Assembly (NCBI GenBank): GCA_033557465.1
Contig: JAWIIG010000025.1
Span: 7,745,001-7,809,000, forward strand
Length of the DNA stretch: 64,000 bases
Origin: Ichthyophis bannanicus
Taxonomy: Eukaryota > Chordata > Amphibia > Gymnophiona > Ichthyophiidae
Reading direction: 5' to 3'
Shown here piece by piece: positions 19,561 to 31,680 of the stretch. The position numbers and the translations under genes are program-made. Within the stretch, counting starts at the first letter, position 1. Every line of letters begins with the position of its first letter. The notes beneath the pieces were generated by a model. It worked only from the letters and a program-made list of their open reading frames with translations. It ran no database searches and was not told where the DNA came from.

Positions 19561-21994
19561 ATAAGCCTAGTTAAGACTGGGGAAGAGAGGGAAATAAGGA
19601 AAGGGGGAATTAGTGTGAGGGACACTTGTTAGGGAGTGACAAAAATAAAAGAAATGTGGAGCCATGAGGGGGGAAGCAGAAGAATTAATGTAAGAACCAA
19701 GTGGAAAGAATGAGCAATTATACAGCGCAAAGGCATAAGTAGTGCTGCATGGAGAAATGCAAGAGTGTCCTTTCAATTAACTTAATGCAAATATACACAG
19801 TACTTAGGTCAATGTATGGTACAGGCTGAGTCTGTTAGCACACAGTCACTGGTGTAGTCCAAATATAGAAGTGTGATTCACTTGTCATATCAGTATACAT
19901 AGCTTGCTAAAGGTTCAACCAGATTAGGCCTCAGCATGGCTGCAAGCGCTCTCGCCATCTTTGTTGCCATCAGAACACTTCACCTGCTGGTCCTTCACCT
20001 TGTTCTAAAAATCCAGTATTTCCAAGGTGAAATTAGGCCTTATGTTCTAATTTTCTTCTTGGAGTTCCTCCACTCCAGTACAGACCAGATCTTTCTTTTA
20101 TAACCTCGTTCTGCTGTTAACAGTGATATAGCTAGGGGCACACTCTAGCATCTCTGTCTCTAGCAGATGGTGGATACAGTCTGATGCAGCTTTGAACATT
20201 TTTGAGAAATTGATTTAGTCGAGTTCTCTGGGGCCATTTCTTCACTCAAGCTTGATGTGGGAATGTTCTCACTCTTAAAACCAGTGCTTTCCTAGATTTA
20301 TCCCAGAAGAGGAGCAGTATTTGGTTTACATTCTTCCCCGGTTAAGGACTGGCTGAACAGCTAGAATTGTTAGGATCAGGGCCCCATGTCTAGCACAGCC
20401 TCAGTGCCCCCCCCCCCCCCAGCTCTCCCCCAAAGATTGCATGAAGGCCTGCAGAGGTATGTGCCTGCAGGCCTTGGTGTTAGGAATAGCATTGAGCTCA
20501 GCACAGTTGCTGCTTTGGAGAGAGTACCTGATTTTAAGTTGCATCTGCCTGACTAAACCTTTCTGTGGGGATGCCTTGTCTGCTGAGTGGTTTGCCTGAC
20601 AGGCCCGGGACAATTTCAGAAGAGCCACTAGTTGAGTGCAGCTTTACTCCCCCCCCCCCTCTAGATCCTGCCTTGTACTTGTGCTGTTTGCAAATGGTAC
20701 CAGCGCTTGACTGTGCAATAACCCATGTACACAACTACATACTTCCATATTGTCCTTCCAGTTCAGCCAGATAGGTGGGTTTATGCCTCCCAACCAGCAG
20801 ATAAAGACTGAGAAACACTAAGTTTGAAGATGCCATGGTATAAAGGACCTGTGCAGCTCTCTGCTTGCCAGTATTTCTCAGTCTCCAGCAGATGGATGTC
20901 TAGACCTGTGCAGGCTGTAGTACAAATATGGAAAAGTGCACTCTGTTGCACCTCTGCTGGAAGATAAAGATAAAGAACCCATTTGTCTGGAATTGGGGGC
21001 TAGGTCAGACATTGCTGGTATCAGAGTCCTGGGGGTGCAGAACCTGGTGGTGCCAGGTCCCCCCCCCCCCACACCTTCCTTGAATTGGGAAGAGCCATGA
21101 AGGGCAAAGGTCCCCCCTCTTCCTCTGGTGAGGTGAAGAGGATGTTAAGGGTATGGTGGCCTACCTGCCGCCTCCCCAACTCTTGGGAGGGGGCCGGTAA
21201 TAGTCCACTGCTTTCTTTTCTTAAAAAACAAAAAAACCCCAAACAAACCTGTCAGAGGCCAGCCCGAAGACCCAGCTATTGGTAAGTGCTCTGGGGGAAG
21301 GCGGTCACTTAGCCCTTCGGTGCTTCCCTGCCTTAGAAACCACCATGGCCAACGTCCTCTTTGGTTGAAAGATGACCATCATACCGTTGGGGTCTCGGCT
21401 CCTCTGCCACCACAGTGCACTGGCTGGTCAGCCACTCCTTCCACACATGCAAACTGGGGGATTTTTATCCCAGTGCAGCTTCAGTGGTCACAGGCGGCAG
21501 GCACAGCAGCTCTTGGGCCCAAATTGTCAGCTCTTCGGATTGCCTTAGGAGGGGAGTGACAGGCAGAGTTGCCTGGCCTTCAGCCTCTTGTGGCAGTGGC
21601 ATGTCCCTTGGTTTCCTGTCCACTGGCTGCTGTTTTTGCACTGGAGTTTCGAGCTTCAGGCCTCTGTCCTGCACACAGGTAGAGAGCACTGCAACATTTT
21701 TCTTTCAATCTCTGGGTGCTGAGAGCTGGCTCCTGGGGTCCTTACATGTTAGTGGGGGCAGTGACGAGAACGAGGTTGCCAGGACCGGGTATGCTGGCGG
21801 TGTTTGGGTAATTTCTTGGCTGGAGGCAGGGACCCAGCAGTGGCATTGCTTTAGCATTGCCTGGTTTGTTTGCTGCTAGGAGCTGCCTGATTCTTAGTGG
21901 GGCTGACTGAATTTTGGCAGGAGTGTGGCCATTTTGTGTTGGGTCCTTAAGCCCAGGTTACATGCCTCACAAGTCTTAAGACAAAAAAGAGAAT
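19561..21994. other. Stretch without a recognised gene
   Basis: No frame looks protein-coding. It contains C-runs near 20408, 20649 and 21060. A small inverted pair (GACTGAGAAACACT near 20808; AGTATTTCTCAGTC near 20870) flanks about 50 bases. It is probably old repeat or unique intergenic DNA. Confidence 0.45.
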
Positions 21995-22700
21995 ATGGTC
22001 TAATGCAGTGGTTCTTAACCAGTCCTCCTTGAACCCCTAGGCCAGTCGGGTGTTCAGGATAGCCCTAATGAATATGCATGAGATATATATGCATTAGAGA
22101 GATCCTGCCAACCTGACTGGTTTGTGGCCCTCTAGGGCTGGATTTGGAGACCCCTGCCTTACACCTCTGTCATTTAAGATTGTGAGTGGGCAAGGTGCAG
22201 ATGTCCTAGACATCAAAAGGGTAGATAGAATGTGTCACATGCCTCCTCAATTCTCACCACCACCACCAAAAAGTTGTCTAATAGACAGTATTTTGGTAGT
22301 GGTGAGAAGCAGAGAGGCATGTGACAAATTCTATCTAACCTTTTTGATGTCTTGGAGATCTGCACCTTGCCCACTCACATTCTTAAATGACAGAGATGTA
22401 AGGCAGGGGTCTCCGAATCCAGCCCTAGAGGGCCACAAACCAGTCAGGTTGGCAGGATATCTCTAAGGCATATATATCTCATGCATATTCATTAGGGCTA
22501 TCCTGAACACCCGACTGACCTAGGGGTTCAAGGAGGACTGGTTAAGAACCACTGGTCTAATGCTTAGAATGTTGGCTTGGTAGCCAAAAGACCAGGGTTG
22601 ATTTCAGACTAGCACTCCTTGTGCCGTACGCAAGTCCCTTCCATATCCTTTCAGTCCAGTCTCGATGAATGGGTCCCCACACCTTCATAAGCTGAGACCT
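21995..22700 (+). mobile_element. tRNA-like SINE head split by a hAT element
   Basis: Joining the flanks of 22006-22554 gives an A-box-like GGTCTAATGCTTAGAATG and a B-box-like GGGTTGATTTCAG, followed by CTCCTTGTGCCGTACGCAAG, matching the SINE body seen at 19313. Diverged. Confidence 0.5.
22006..22554. mobile_element. Fold-back hAT element
   Basis: 549 bp starting CAGTGGTTCTTAACC and ending with its exact complement, flanked by a perfect 8-bp duplication GTCTAATG (21998-22005 and 22555-22562). Almost the whole element is one imperfect inverted repeat centred near 22280; for example CCCTAATGAATATGCATGAG and its complement lie near both ends. No coding capacity; it would need a hAT transposase in trans. 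Confidence 0.92.
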
Positions 22701-22704
22701 GACA

Positions 22705-22860
22705 TGGATTGGCAGGCTAGCCTAATGGTCAGAGCAGTGGCCAGATGAGAAGGTAGAGGGTTCAGTACCCCCAGCACCCATTGCCTACCTTTCTCCTGTT
22801 GCAATGGTAGGTTCAGAAACTTGGCAATGTCCCGGTTTGCTCGGCCAAGCAAGTTATGTT
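22705..22860 (+). mobile_element. tRNA-like SINE head, second copy
   Basis: GCTAGCCTAATGGTCAGAGC (A box) and GAGGGTTCAGTACCC (B box) spaced as in a tRNA, followed by a short body. No clear 3' tail. Confidence 0.5.
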
Positions 22861-22895
22861 ATATTTAACTAGGAAGAGACTCGCATATTTTGCTC

Positions 22896-23050
22896 AGTCT
22901 TGAAGGACTACCAAAAGGGACTGCTGTAGCTGGAAGTATATCTGCACTTGTAAGTATTTATCTTCCAGAATATACACTAAATCTTGTGGGGAAAGGGGAA
23001 TTCTTTGGATTAAAGCTGATAAATCTGTTAGAATTCAATGTTTTTGCTGA
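22896..23050. repeat. Dispersed repeat, also at 61892-62035
   Basis: Shares GTCTTGAAGGACTA, GGGACTGCT and TTTGGATTAAAGCTGAT in the same order with 61892-62035. Family unknown. Confidence 0.5.
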
Positions 23051-24134
23051 GGGTCATTCCATGTCGAGTGGTCTAGGGCTCCCCGCATGACCATCACGGA
23101 TTTTGACTAAATTTTATATTTAGAGCCCCCCATGTCTCAAATGAACTTTGATAGAGTTTTAGGTTCTCTGGTGTTAAACCTGTTGAGATATAGCCGTTTG
23201 TTTGACCCCATAGCCTGAACATGTACAGTACGATTCAAAATTTCAGCAACTTTGAGACCTAATATTATTCTTATTTGTTTATAAGAAATGAAACTTAACT
23301 ACCCTGCACAGCTTTTTGCGCACTTTTTAATGAGACTAATCTTTTTTGATTGTGTCAGAAATAGACACATTGCACCAAAGTCGGACAAAGAAATTGGCGG
23401 CCTAAAAAAATTAAAAGTTTAACATTGCATAGCTCCTGAAATAAGTAAACAACAAACCTGAAATTTGAGGCATAGTATCTCGTGGTACTGTTTTTGTGTT
23501 TATCATTTCAAGCTCTTAGCCCTTTTCATTAATTTGCAAATTAAGTGTAAAGTTGATGATTTTTGCAAAAAGGCTAAAAATAGGGTATTTTTAACTCCCA
23601 TTTACACAAACGTATCTTCTAGAAACGTTTTTTCAAACTACTACCATTAGAAAGAGCATGTTTTAAACTCCCTAAAAAAGTTAATTTGATTAACGCTGGC
23701 ATACAGTGCTCTAAAAACAGGACCAAAGTCAGCGGACATTGCCATGGCAACAGCGTATATTTCATCATATTATTGTTAATTTTTTGGATCATACTTGTTT
23801 TAACATTTTTATATTGAAAAATTATCAATATTGTATTGCGTTGGTCCATGGTGACATTGTCACTACCAGTTCAGGAATATGAACTGGCAACCCCATCGCC
23901 ATAGAGGTCACGCCCGATAGCTGTGCAATACCAGCCACGGGTGGGTTTCTTAATCTAGGTTCCCAAGCCTTTAATTTGGTTTCTTATTTGAGATTCCAAA
24001 GCCTTCAGTGGATGTCTAGCTGGTTCCCAAGCCAATGATTGGGCATCTTATCCTAGGTTCCCAAGCCTAAATTGTGTATCTTATATGGTTCCCAAGCCGA
24101 AGTACTCACCTCAATTTTAATGCTAGCAATTTTT

Positions 24135-25469
24135 TTACATTCTGTTATGTTTGCAAGCCACTTCCTTCAAAATGGATTCTGGGAATTGATACTGTCGGCC
24201 AGATGATGTAACTGAAGGTGCAGGGAGCATGCTAATGAGGTGCTGCTCTGGAATCCAGCAAACATCTTGCCTTTCTGGCCAATAAAACGAATGAGCAGGA
24301 CCTTGAGGATGCATAAATGTTATCAACGCATCATTTTCCTCAGCTGAAACTTCAACAACATTGGCAATCCACCATTTGTTGTCATAGATGCAAGCTACGT
24401 AGCAACCAAGGGACAACTCAGATAATTTCAAATACAGAATAGCAGTATTGGAAATTTTGGCTAAAAAACTTATTGTATCATTTGATACTCTGCTGACACA
24501 AACCAAGTTTGAGTCAACTGGTACAAATTGGTGATGCTCTCTAGTGCCAACTATTGTGCTGCTTGCTTTCCACCTTTCTTCTTGAAACTTCCTGCTTTTT
24601 TCAATTTCATCTTTTGCGACATAAATATATTTAATTCCGTGTATATTTTGGTCACAAAAGTTATACAGATCTTTTGGTGTCAATATTTGGTCAGACGAAG
24701 GTCTTTGTAGACTTGCTCGGACTGCCAAACATTTAGTTGTGCCACGAACCCCATCACAAGGTGATTTTCCATGGCTTGTGCTGAAAAAGTTCCATTCAGC
24801 CTCGATATTGAAATCATTTTTGTGGTTGCATAAATTGATGACGTTTTTGTAGTTTTTATATTGCGCTGCTGAGCCATCACTGAAGTAGTATATTTTCGTA
24901 ACATCTGCTTGGGTCAACAAAAATTCGATAAACGTCTGAATAAACATGTGTACTGACACGGTATCATGTTGCATATGATCGGAAATTATGCAACAATTAA
25001 CAGTTTGCAAGGTGCCCACTTTGCATAATAAGCAACAAATGGATGTACTGTGGCCTGTGAATTTTCCCAGTGAAAGCCCTGGGCAGTATCTTGGATTACA
25101 AATGAGTAATTTTTGGCAAAGTCCCTCAAAACAATGAACTTAGTTTCTTTTAAGTCAGCTTTCAGTGACTTCAGATATTCACTTTGGTTTTAAAAAAGGT
25201 TTGGACAAGTTCCTGGAGGAAAGGTCCATAAACCATTATTAAGAAGGGATCCAGGATATCAATGCTTAAACCAATACAAGCATTGTGGAACCTGTGTCCC
25301 TTGGGGAAACTGCTAGGTACCTATAAATGTTATATTTACTGTTTAATGTAAATAGTTGATTTCTATTGTTCTATGTTCTATGTAAAATGTATACAAACTG
25401 TGTACATGACTGTTAACTTGTTATATGTAAACCGCCCTTGATCTCTGGAAGGGGCGGTATAAAAGAAAT

Positions 25470-25503
<34 letters not shown>

Positions 25504-26062
25504 ATATGACCTAGATTGGCCACTGTTGGAAACAGAATACTGGGCTTGATGGACCTTGGTCTGACCCAGTATGGCATATCTTATGTTCTTATGAAACAAA
25601 ATGATGGCCTGTCAGCTTCCAAATTTTGCTTGAAAGTTTTTCAACAAAGTTGTTCACTGTTAATATGCTCGTTTCCAGTGTTTCTCGGTCAGTGTGAATC
25701 CATTGTTTGAATTCAATTTATTCCTCTGCATCATAATCCTGGAATATTTCATCCAAATACGCTACAAGTGATTCTTCGCCAGGGCAGCTTTGGCATCTTT
25801 GTAGCATACATTCCTTGGAATTCAGGTCACACACTGTCTTTTCCATTAGCAGCTTGTAGTCCTCTTTAATATTTGCACCTTGCAGCATGAGCTTTACAAT
25901 CTGATGTATACTGCAGGCGCAAACAGAATGCATGCCTGAAGCACCAGCAGTCACACACCACTTTGGCCTGAGATCACAGAATTTTGAAAAACAGATTTCT
26001 ACTCCAAATTTATTATGATATGCTACATAGTCAGGTTTTAGTACCACCAGAGAGCTTTTCAT
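24135..26062 (-). pseudogene. Transposase-like protein of unknown family, interrupted
   Basis: The minus-strand gene starts at ATG 26062. The N-terminal part has a Cys/His-rich segment (CVTAGASGMHSVCACSIHQ, then CMLQRCQSCPG). An in-frame TAA follows at about 25716, then the frame continues (FKQWIHTDRETLE) to a CR1 insertion (25193-25600). It resumes with DFAKNYSFVIQDTAQ, frameshifts near 25020 and runs to 24135. The 3' part has YYFSDGSAAQYKNYKN and FFSTSHGKSPCDGV, with an SDG acidic residue and conserved His that could belong to an RNase H-like DDE fold. I cannot assign the superfamily. The breaks show it is inactive. Confidence 0.6.
25193..25600 (+). mobile_element. CR1-like LINE 3' end with an inserted L2/SINE-type tail
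   Basis: Begins with codons for KGLDKFLEERSINHY, the end of a CR1 RT protein, and finishes with TACTGGGCTTGATGGACC and TATCTTATGTTCTTATG. Between about 25318 and 25507 a different sequence is inserted, with TGTAAACCGCCC...GGGGCGGTATAAAAG and an AAAT repeat tail, the 3' signature of L2-like elements and SINEs here. Confidence 0.72.
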
Positions 26063-26188
26063 TTAAATCAAATAAGAGTAGCTTAGCACAGAAAATAAAA
26101 TTGGAGTAAATATTTACTGAAATAAAAAAAGCTCTGTAGAAACAAGTAAAAGTAGAATAAATAGTAGGAGTACAAAGCAATAAACTTG

Positions 26189-26351
26189 TTTCTCCAGGAC
26201 CAAGCAGGAAGTCAGTCCTCACTTAAGGGTGACGTCGGCGCCGACGGAGCCCTTGCGGAGCAATTTTCCCCAGCTTTCAAAGAAAGCCTTTGGGAATTGC
26301 AGCGCGCATGCGCGGTCCTCTTCCCGCCCAAGGGTGCCATCTTAGCCAGTC
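26189..26351 (+). repeat. Left ITR of DIRS A2
   Basis: Inverted relative to 31873-32033. It has TGACGTC, the palindrome CCGTCGGCGCCGACGG on the reverse strand, GCGCATGCGC, TTCCCGCC and GCCATCTTA. Confidence 0.85.
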
Positions 26352-26590
26352 TTCTTTTTTTCCGCGGAGCCCTACCGACGTACCCGTCGTGTCCCCGCGA
26401 AAAAGTTGATTTTCTTCAGTATTTCTCTTTTTTTCCATTCGGTTCGACGCCGGTCTTTTCCCGCCGGACTCACGACGCCGGTCTCGAGTCCTCTTCTTAT
26501 TTTTCGGTTTTTCTGACTTAGTCAGTTTTTCGTTTCGGTTTTTCCCTGGCAGCCCGGTCCTTTGACCTCGCCGGGGCCCTTTTTCCCCCG

Positions 26591-28496
26591 ATGGCTGCCA
26601 GTGGTTTCAAGCGGTGTGGTCAGTGTGACCGAAATATGTCACTAACTGACACACACGACTTTTGCCTCCGCTGCCTGGGCCCGGATCATGAAGAACTGAT
26701 CTGTGGGCCCTGTGGCAAAATGTCCTCCAAAGCGTTGAGAAGTCGGCGGCATCAGCGGGATAGGATCTTCGCTGACCCCAGCCGTACCCGGACCTCGTCG
26801 GAGGCCTCCGCGTCCAAAGGTTCCAGCTCGGACCGTCGCCGGAGTTCCTCCGACAGGGGTTCTTCCTCCGGGGACCATCGTCGTAAGGTGAAACCCGCGA
26901 GGGCGGCGTCGGTGGACGCTCCTGGCTCCGCGAGGGCCAGGTCGCATAGCCCCGATAGCCGTCCCGGGTCCTTGGAGAAGGAGCATCTCACGAAGCGCCC
27001 TCGCCTGGAGTCGGAGCTGCCTGCTCGGGTAAGTCCTGTGGTCCTCCTGGACTCGCCTCCGAGACAGCCGACGTCGGGCCCGACGCCGTCGGGGCCCGAG
27101 TCGGGGGCTGCTGGGTCACCTGAGCTCGGACTCAGGTTGACGGCCTTGGAGAGCAGATTGTCTGCCTTCATGGACCAGCAGCGGGCACTGCTCGCTGGCT
27201 TCGCTGGCGCCGCTGCCCCGACCGCCGGGACGTCGACGTCCAAGTCGACCCCGGAGACCGAGCCGATCCTCGAGTCGATCCTCGGTCGAGGTCACCCTCG
27301 GCCTCCCGTTCGGGACCGAGGTCGCCGACGCCGACTCCCTCGGCGTCGGGGCGGCAGGTGCCGCACCCTGCCCGGGCCGACCCCACCGAGTCCTCGTCGG
27401 AGTCGGTCTGGGAGTCTGAAGAGGAAGAGTCGCCTGATTCTTTCCGGACTCGGTGTGTCCCCTCGGACTCACCGGAGTCCGAGCCTCGGAAGCAGTCCCC
27501 CCGGAGGATGCCCGGTTCTCGGACTTCGTCAGGGATATGGCCAAGGCTTTGGCCTTCCCTGCGGATCCCGAGGAGGAGCCTCGAGCCGAAGAGCTCGACG
27601 CCCTCCAGTATGACTCTCCCGCAAGGGAACACTTTACTGTACCGGTTCCTCCCATGCTGGAACGACTACTCTTCCGCATGTGGGAGAGTCCGGCCACCTC
27701 GCCGGTCCTGAGCAAGCGGGTCGATTCTATCTATCGAGTCCGCAAGAGCCCTGGCTTCCAAAAAGCACAGCTGCCACACCATTCCATGGTAGTGGAATCG
27801 GCCATGCATCGTCTTAAGAGCCAGAAGATGCACTCCTCGGTGCCTCCTGGCAGGGAGGCCCGTAACCTGGATGGCCTTGGCAAGAAGTGTTTCCAGGGCT
27901 CTATGCTTGCGTGTCGTGTCCAGACCTACCAGCTATACATGGGCATGTATCTCCGAGACCTGGCTAAAGAGCTAGCCGGCTTCTCCGCTGGTTTGTCCGA
28001 GGAACCCTTGCGGAGGTTCCTGGCCTTGTCCACTGGTATTCGGGAATGCTCGAAATTCATATCCCGAGCAGCCTACGATGGCTTTGAAGCATCGGCTCGA
28101 GTGGCCGCAGCCGGCATCGGTGCCCGCCGACAGGCTTGGCTTCAGTCATCTGACCTCGAGCCCTGGGTGCAGGACAAGTTGGTCGATGTCCCCTGCCGAG
28201 GCGAAAACCTCTTTGGCCAGCCCATGGCTGAAAAGGCTGCACAAATTGAGACGGAGACTCTCACCAGGACTAGGCTTTCTAGGAAGACCTCCGCCCCTTC
28301 CCAGAAAAAGAAGGGCTCGGGAAAGAAGTCCTTTTACCCGAGGAAGGCGGCTGCCTACAAACAATACCCCCATTATCAGGCCCCTGCAGCTCCCCAACAG
28401 GGCCAGCAGGCCAAGGGACGGGGTAACGGGTCCCGTAGGCAGCAAGCCCCCAAGCCTGCACCACCAGCCCCTGCTCAGCAGGGTGGGGGTTTTTGA
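26591..28496 (+). pseudogene. DIRS A2 gag, frame-broken
   Basis: Starts ATG 26591, MAASGFKRCGQCDRN, with the same CX2C / CX2C-H / CX2C cluster as the intact A4 gag (50702). A deletion of about 16 bases near 27277 and another single-base loss near 27500 shift the frame; the rest is read at 27453-28496. The central block (GFQKAQLPHHSMVVESAM) and the basic tail (KKGSGKKSFYPRKAAAYK) are kept. It ends GGT TTT TGA C at 28488-28497. Presumed RNA- and particle-forming protein; not functional as it stands. Confidence 0.85.
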
Positions 28497-30110
28497 CTCA
28501 CTAAGCATAGCCTCTCCCCCCCCTGCTGGTTCCTCCCAGCACCGGAGGCCGGCTGGTTCACTTCGCTCACAGGTGGTCCAGCATCACCTCAGATGCCTGG
28601 GTGCTTCAAGTCGTGCGAGAAGGCTATCTTCTCCACTTCCACCAGGTCCCTCCCTCCTTTTTTCCGGGGGAACCTCCACGACCCCCTCTGCACAGGGAGT
28701 TACTCCTTCAGGAGTTAGCAGGTCTTCTACAGGAACAGGCGGTGGAACCGGTGCCCCACCACCTGAAAGGTCAAGGCTTTTACTCCAGGTATTTTCTGAT
28801 ACCAAAGAGAACAGGAGGCCTCAGACCCATCCTGGACCTGCGCAACCTCAACAAGTTCCTCGTGCGAGAGAAGTTCAAGATGCTTACCCTTGGAATCCTT
28901 CTGCCCTACCTCCAGCAGGGAGATTGGCTATGCTCCTTGGATCTAAAGGATGCCTACACGCACATCCTCATCCACCCAAACCACCGACAATACCTAAGGT
29001 TTGTGGTGGCAGGAAATCATTACCAGTACAGAGTACTGCCCTTTGGCCTGTCCTCCGCACCGCGAGTCTTCACAAAATGTCTCGCGGTGGTGGCGGCCCA
29101 TCTCCGGCTTCACGGCCTCTATGTCTTTCCGTACCTCGACGACTGGCTCATCAGAGCAGCGTCCGCTCTGGAGGTCACCAACGCCACGCGCCGCACGGTG
29201 ACTCTTCTGCAGCACTTGGGCTTTGTTATAAACTTCGCAAAGTCCACTTTGCTCCCCTCACAGGATCTCGAGTTCATCGGCGCAAGACTGCACACTCCTC
29301 AGGCACGAGCGTACCTACCGCTCGACAGGGCTCAACGGCTCATGGACCTAGCCGACCGTTTTCGCAGCCAGCCCCTGGTCTCCGCCAGGCGCTTCCTGAG
29401 ACTGCTCGGCCATATGGCTTCCACCGTCCATGTGACCCCCAATGCCCGCCTGCATATGCGGCCTGCTCAGTGGTGTCTCCGCCAGCAGTGGCGACAAGCC
29501 ACAGGCGGCCTAGCAGACCTAGCGCGCGTCTCCGAGCCGCTGATCTCGTCTCTCCGGTGGTGGCTTCAGCAGCCGAACCTGATCTGTGGAATGCCTTTCC
29601 AGTCTCCTCAGCCGGCCCGGGTGCTGACAACAGATGCATCCCTCCTGGGCTGGGGAGCTCATTGCCAAGGGGCACGCACTCAGGGCCTCTGGACCACGTG
29701 GGAGTTTGCTCAGCAGATCAACTTCCTGGAGCTCAGGGCGATCCGCCTGGCTCTCAAGGCCTTCTCCCACCTGACTTCTCACCAGTCCGTCCTTGTCCAG
29801 ACGGACAATCAAGTTGCCATGTTCTACGTGAACAAGCAGGGGGGCACGGGCTCCTTCCTCCTCTGTCGGGAGGCACAGAAGCTCTGCTCTTGGGCCGTCA
29901 GTCACGGCATTCTCCTCAAGGCAGTTTATCTCCCAGGCCAAGAGAATTACCTGGCCGACAAACTCAGCAGGATCCTCCAGCCGCACAAGTGGCGTCTGGA
30001 TCCCTTGGTAGTTCAGAAGCTCTTTCTAAAGTGGGGACTCCCCACGATGGATCTCTTTGCCAGTCCTCACAACCGGCAACTTCCTCGCTTCTGCTCTCGT
30101 CAGCCACACC
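28497..30110 (+). pseudogene. DIRS A2 reverse transcriptase-RNase H
   Basis: Readable without interruption from about 28601 to 30110. RT blocks: SLDLKDAYTHILIHPN, YRVLPFGLSSAPRVFTK, YLDDWLIRAA (about 29130-29160). RNase H: LTTDASLLGWGAHCQ, LELRAIRLALKAF, QTDNQVAMFYVNKQGGTGS, LPGQENYLADKLSRIL. A one-base loss in a C-run at about 30112 throws the frame before the MT-like domain. Relative to A4, one extra base near 28524 also disturbs the gag-RT frame relation. The frame one base behind is free of stops for about 530 codons. Confidence 0.87.
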
Positions 30111-30408
30111 CCTTCGGGTTGCGGCGGACGCTTTTCTACTCTCATGGTCGGGGAGCCTTCTGTACGCTTTCCCTCCCATTCCGCTAGTCTCTCGGACTCT
30201 TTTCAAGGTTCTCCGGGACAAAGCCCTCATGATCCTGGTGGCCCCTCGCTGGCCCAGGCAGCCGTGGTTTCCGCTCCTGCTGCAATTAGCGGTGGAGGAT
30301 CCATTCCCTCTAGGGTTACAACCGGATCTCCTCACTCAGGATCAGGGGTCTCTGCTACACCCCAACCTCAGGTCTCTCAACCTCATGGCCTGGCTGCTGA
30401 GAGGGTAG
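30110..30408 (+). pseudogene. DIRS A2 methyltransferase-like domain
   Basis: After the frameshift the DAM-like end of pol reads PLRVAADAFLLSWSG, LLYAFPPIPLVSRTLFKVLR, ILVAPRWPRQPWFPLLLQL and stops at 30408. Its role in DIRS elements is not established; the domain is a hallmark of the group. Confidence 0.75.
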
Positions 30409-31446
30409 TCCTCGCTCCCCTTCTCCTGCCGTCGGAGGTGGAGGAGGTCGTCCTAGCTTCGCGATGACCTTCTACCCGCAAATGCTACGCCCTTAAATGG
30501 CGTCGCTTTTCCGTTTGGTGTGCCCAACAGTCTCAGGATCCCTTCTCCTGCCCGGTGTCGGTGATCCTGCAGTACTTGTTATACCTCTCTAATCTGGGAC
30601 TTAAGTTCAACTCCGTCAAAGTTCACCTCAGTGCTCTTTCAGCACATCATGTACCGGTGGACGGCAGACCTCTTTCCAGCGACCCTCTTGTAGCGAGGTT
30701 TCTCCGAGGTCTTCTTCTACTTAAACCACCTCTGCGCCCGCCAGCGCCTGACTGGGACCTGAACGTGGTTTTGCAGCGGATCACCTGTCCGCCTTTTGAA
30801 CCTATGGCTACCTGTTCTCTCCGTTTTCTTTCTTGGAAAACACTGTTCTTGATAGCCCTCACTTCCGCTAGACGCGTAAGTGAATTGCAGGCCCTCGTGT
30901 CTGATCCCCCTTACACTCTGTTCTACAAAAATAGGGTAGTCCTACGGACTCACCCAAAATTTCTTCCAAAGGTGGTCTCCCCTTTTTCATATCAATCAGG
31001 AGGTGGTACTTCCAACCTTCTTTCCCAGACCACACTCCAGCCGAGCTGAAACGGTCCTCCATACCCTGGACTGTAGAAGGGCTCTGAACTTCTACCTTGA
31101 CCGTACGCGGGAGCACCGTAAAGCTGCTCAGCTTTTTGTATCTTTCGACCCCAATAAATTGGGGCTCCCGGTCTCCAAGCGTACTCTGTCCATCTGGGTT
31201 GCGGACTGTATCACTTGGGCTTATGGGGCGGCCGGACTCTCCTTGGAAGGTCGAGTCACGGCTCACTGCGTTCGGGCATAGGCCACGTCAGTGGCTTACC
31301 TCCGCTCTGTTCCGCTGGCAGACATCTGCCGGGCCGCTACTTGGTCTTCGAGCCAGACTTTTGCGGTCCATTACTGTCTCGAGAGGGAGTCCCGCAGGGA
31401 CAGTGCTTTCGGACAGGCAGTCCTCCGTAATCTCTTTGAGGTCTGA
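30380..31446 (+). pseudogene. DIRS A2 tyrosine recombinase, several lesions
   Basis: Integration enzyme. A TGA lies at about 30466 in the segment that reads ASRRPSTRK in other copies. An extra T near 30985 shifts the frame before the middle part, and a TAG at about 31279 lies just after the His/Arg pair (TAHCVRA). The Arg block (SARRVSELQAL, about 30868) and the Tyr block (VHYCLERES, about 31370) are still readable in separate frames. Inactive. Confidence 0.85.
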
Positions 31447-31581
31447 GCAACTCCTACCCTCCATCCCGGATGTGGGCTACCGGTGGGTAATTATTCAGCG
31501 AAGATCCTTCCTTCTGTGCTGCTGAGCTAGAGGGAGCTCATTTTTGTGCTTAGGGTCTCCGGTAGCCTTGAGCTTGGGAGT

Positions 31582-31680
31582 CCCATAAGTGAGGACTGAC
31601 TTCCTGCTTGGTCCTGGAGAAAGCGTAGTTACTCACCTGTAACAGGTGTTCCCCAGGAGCAGCAGGAATCAGTCCTCACT
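31582..31680. repeat. ICR of DIRS A2, fused to an inverted right ITR
   Basis: The complement of the left end (TTCCTGCTTGGTCCTGGAGA), then the complement of the right end. Instead of ending after TCAGTCCTCAC it runs on as a complete inverted copy of the right ITR. Confidence 0.85.

Larger units (their letters stand above)
23051..26188 (-). mobile_element. Candidate DNA transposon carrying an unplaced transposase-like gene
   Basis: A possible terminus is GGGTCATTCCATGTCGAGTG at 23051, where the dispersed repeat stops. The minus-strand gene lies at 24135-26062. The far end is hidden because DIRS A2 begins at 26189. A LINE interrupts the gene. Assignment as a DNA transposon rests on recalled similarity of the protein to scattered uncharacterised proteins in many animals, not on a matched terminal repeat. 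Confidence 0.4.

Noticed and set aside
20400..21080. C-runs as regulatory or quadruplex elements
   Set aside because: Simple homopolymers without regular spacing; no context supports a function.
22705..22790. A functional tRNA gene
   Set aside because: A- and B-box-like strings are present, but there is no cloverleaf or anticodon stem; it fits a SINE head.
28057..28464. Short minus-strand frames over DIRS pol
   Set aside because: Shadows of the plus-strand gene without recognisable motifs.
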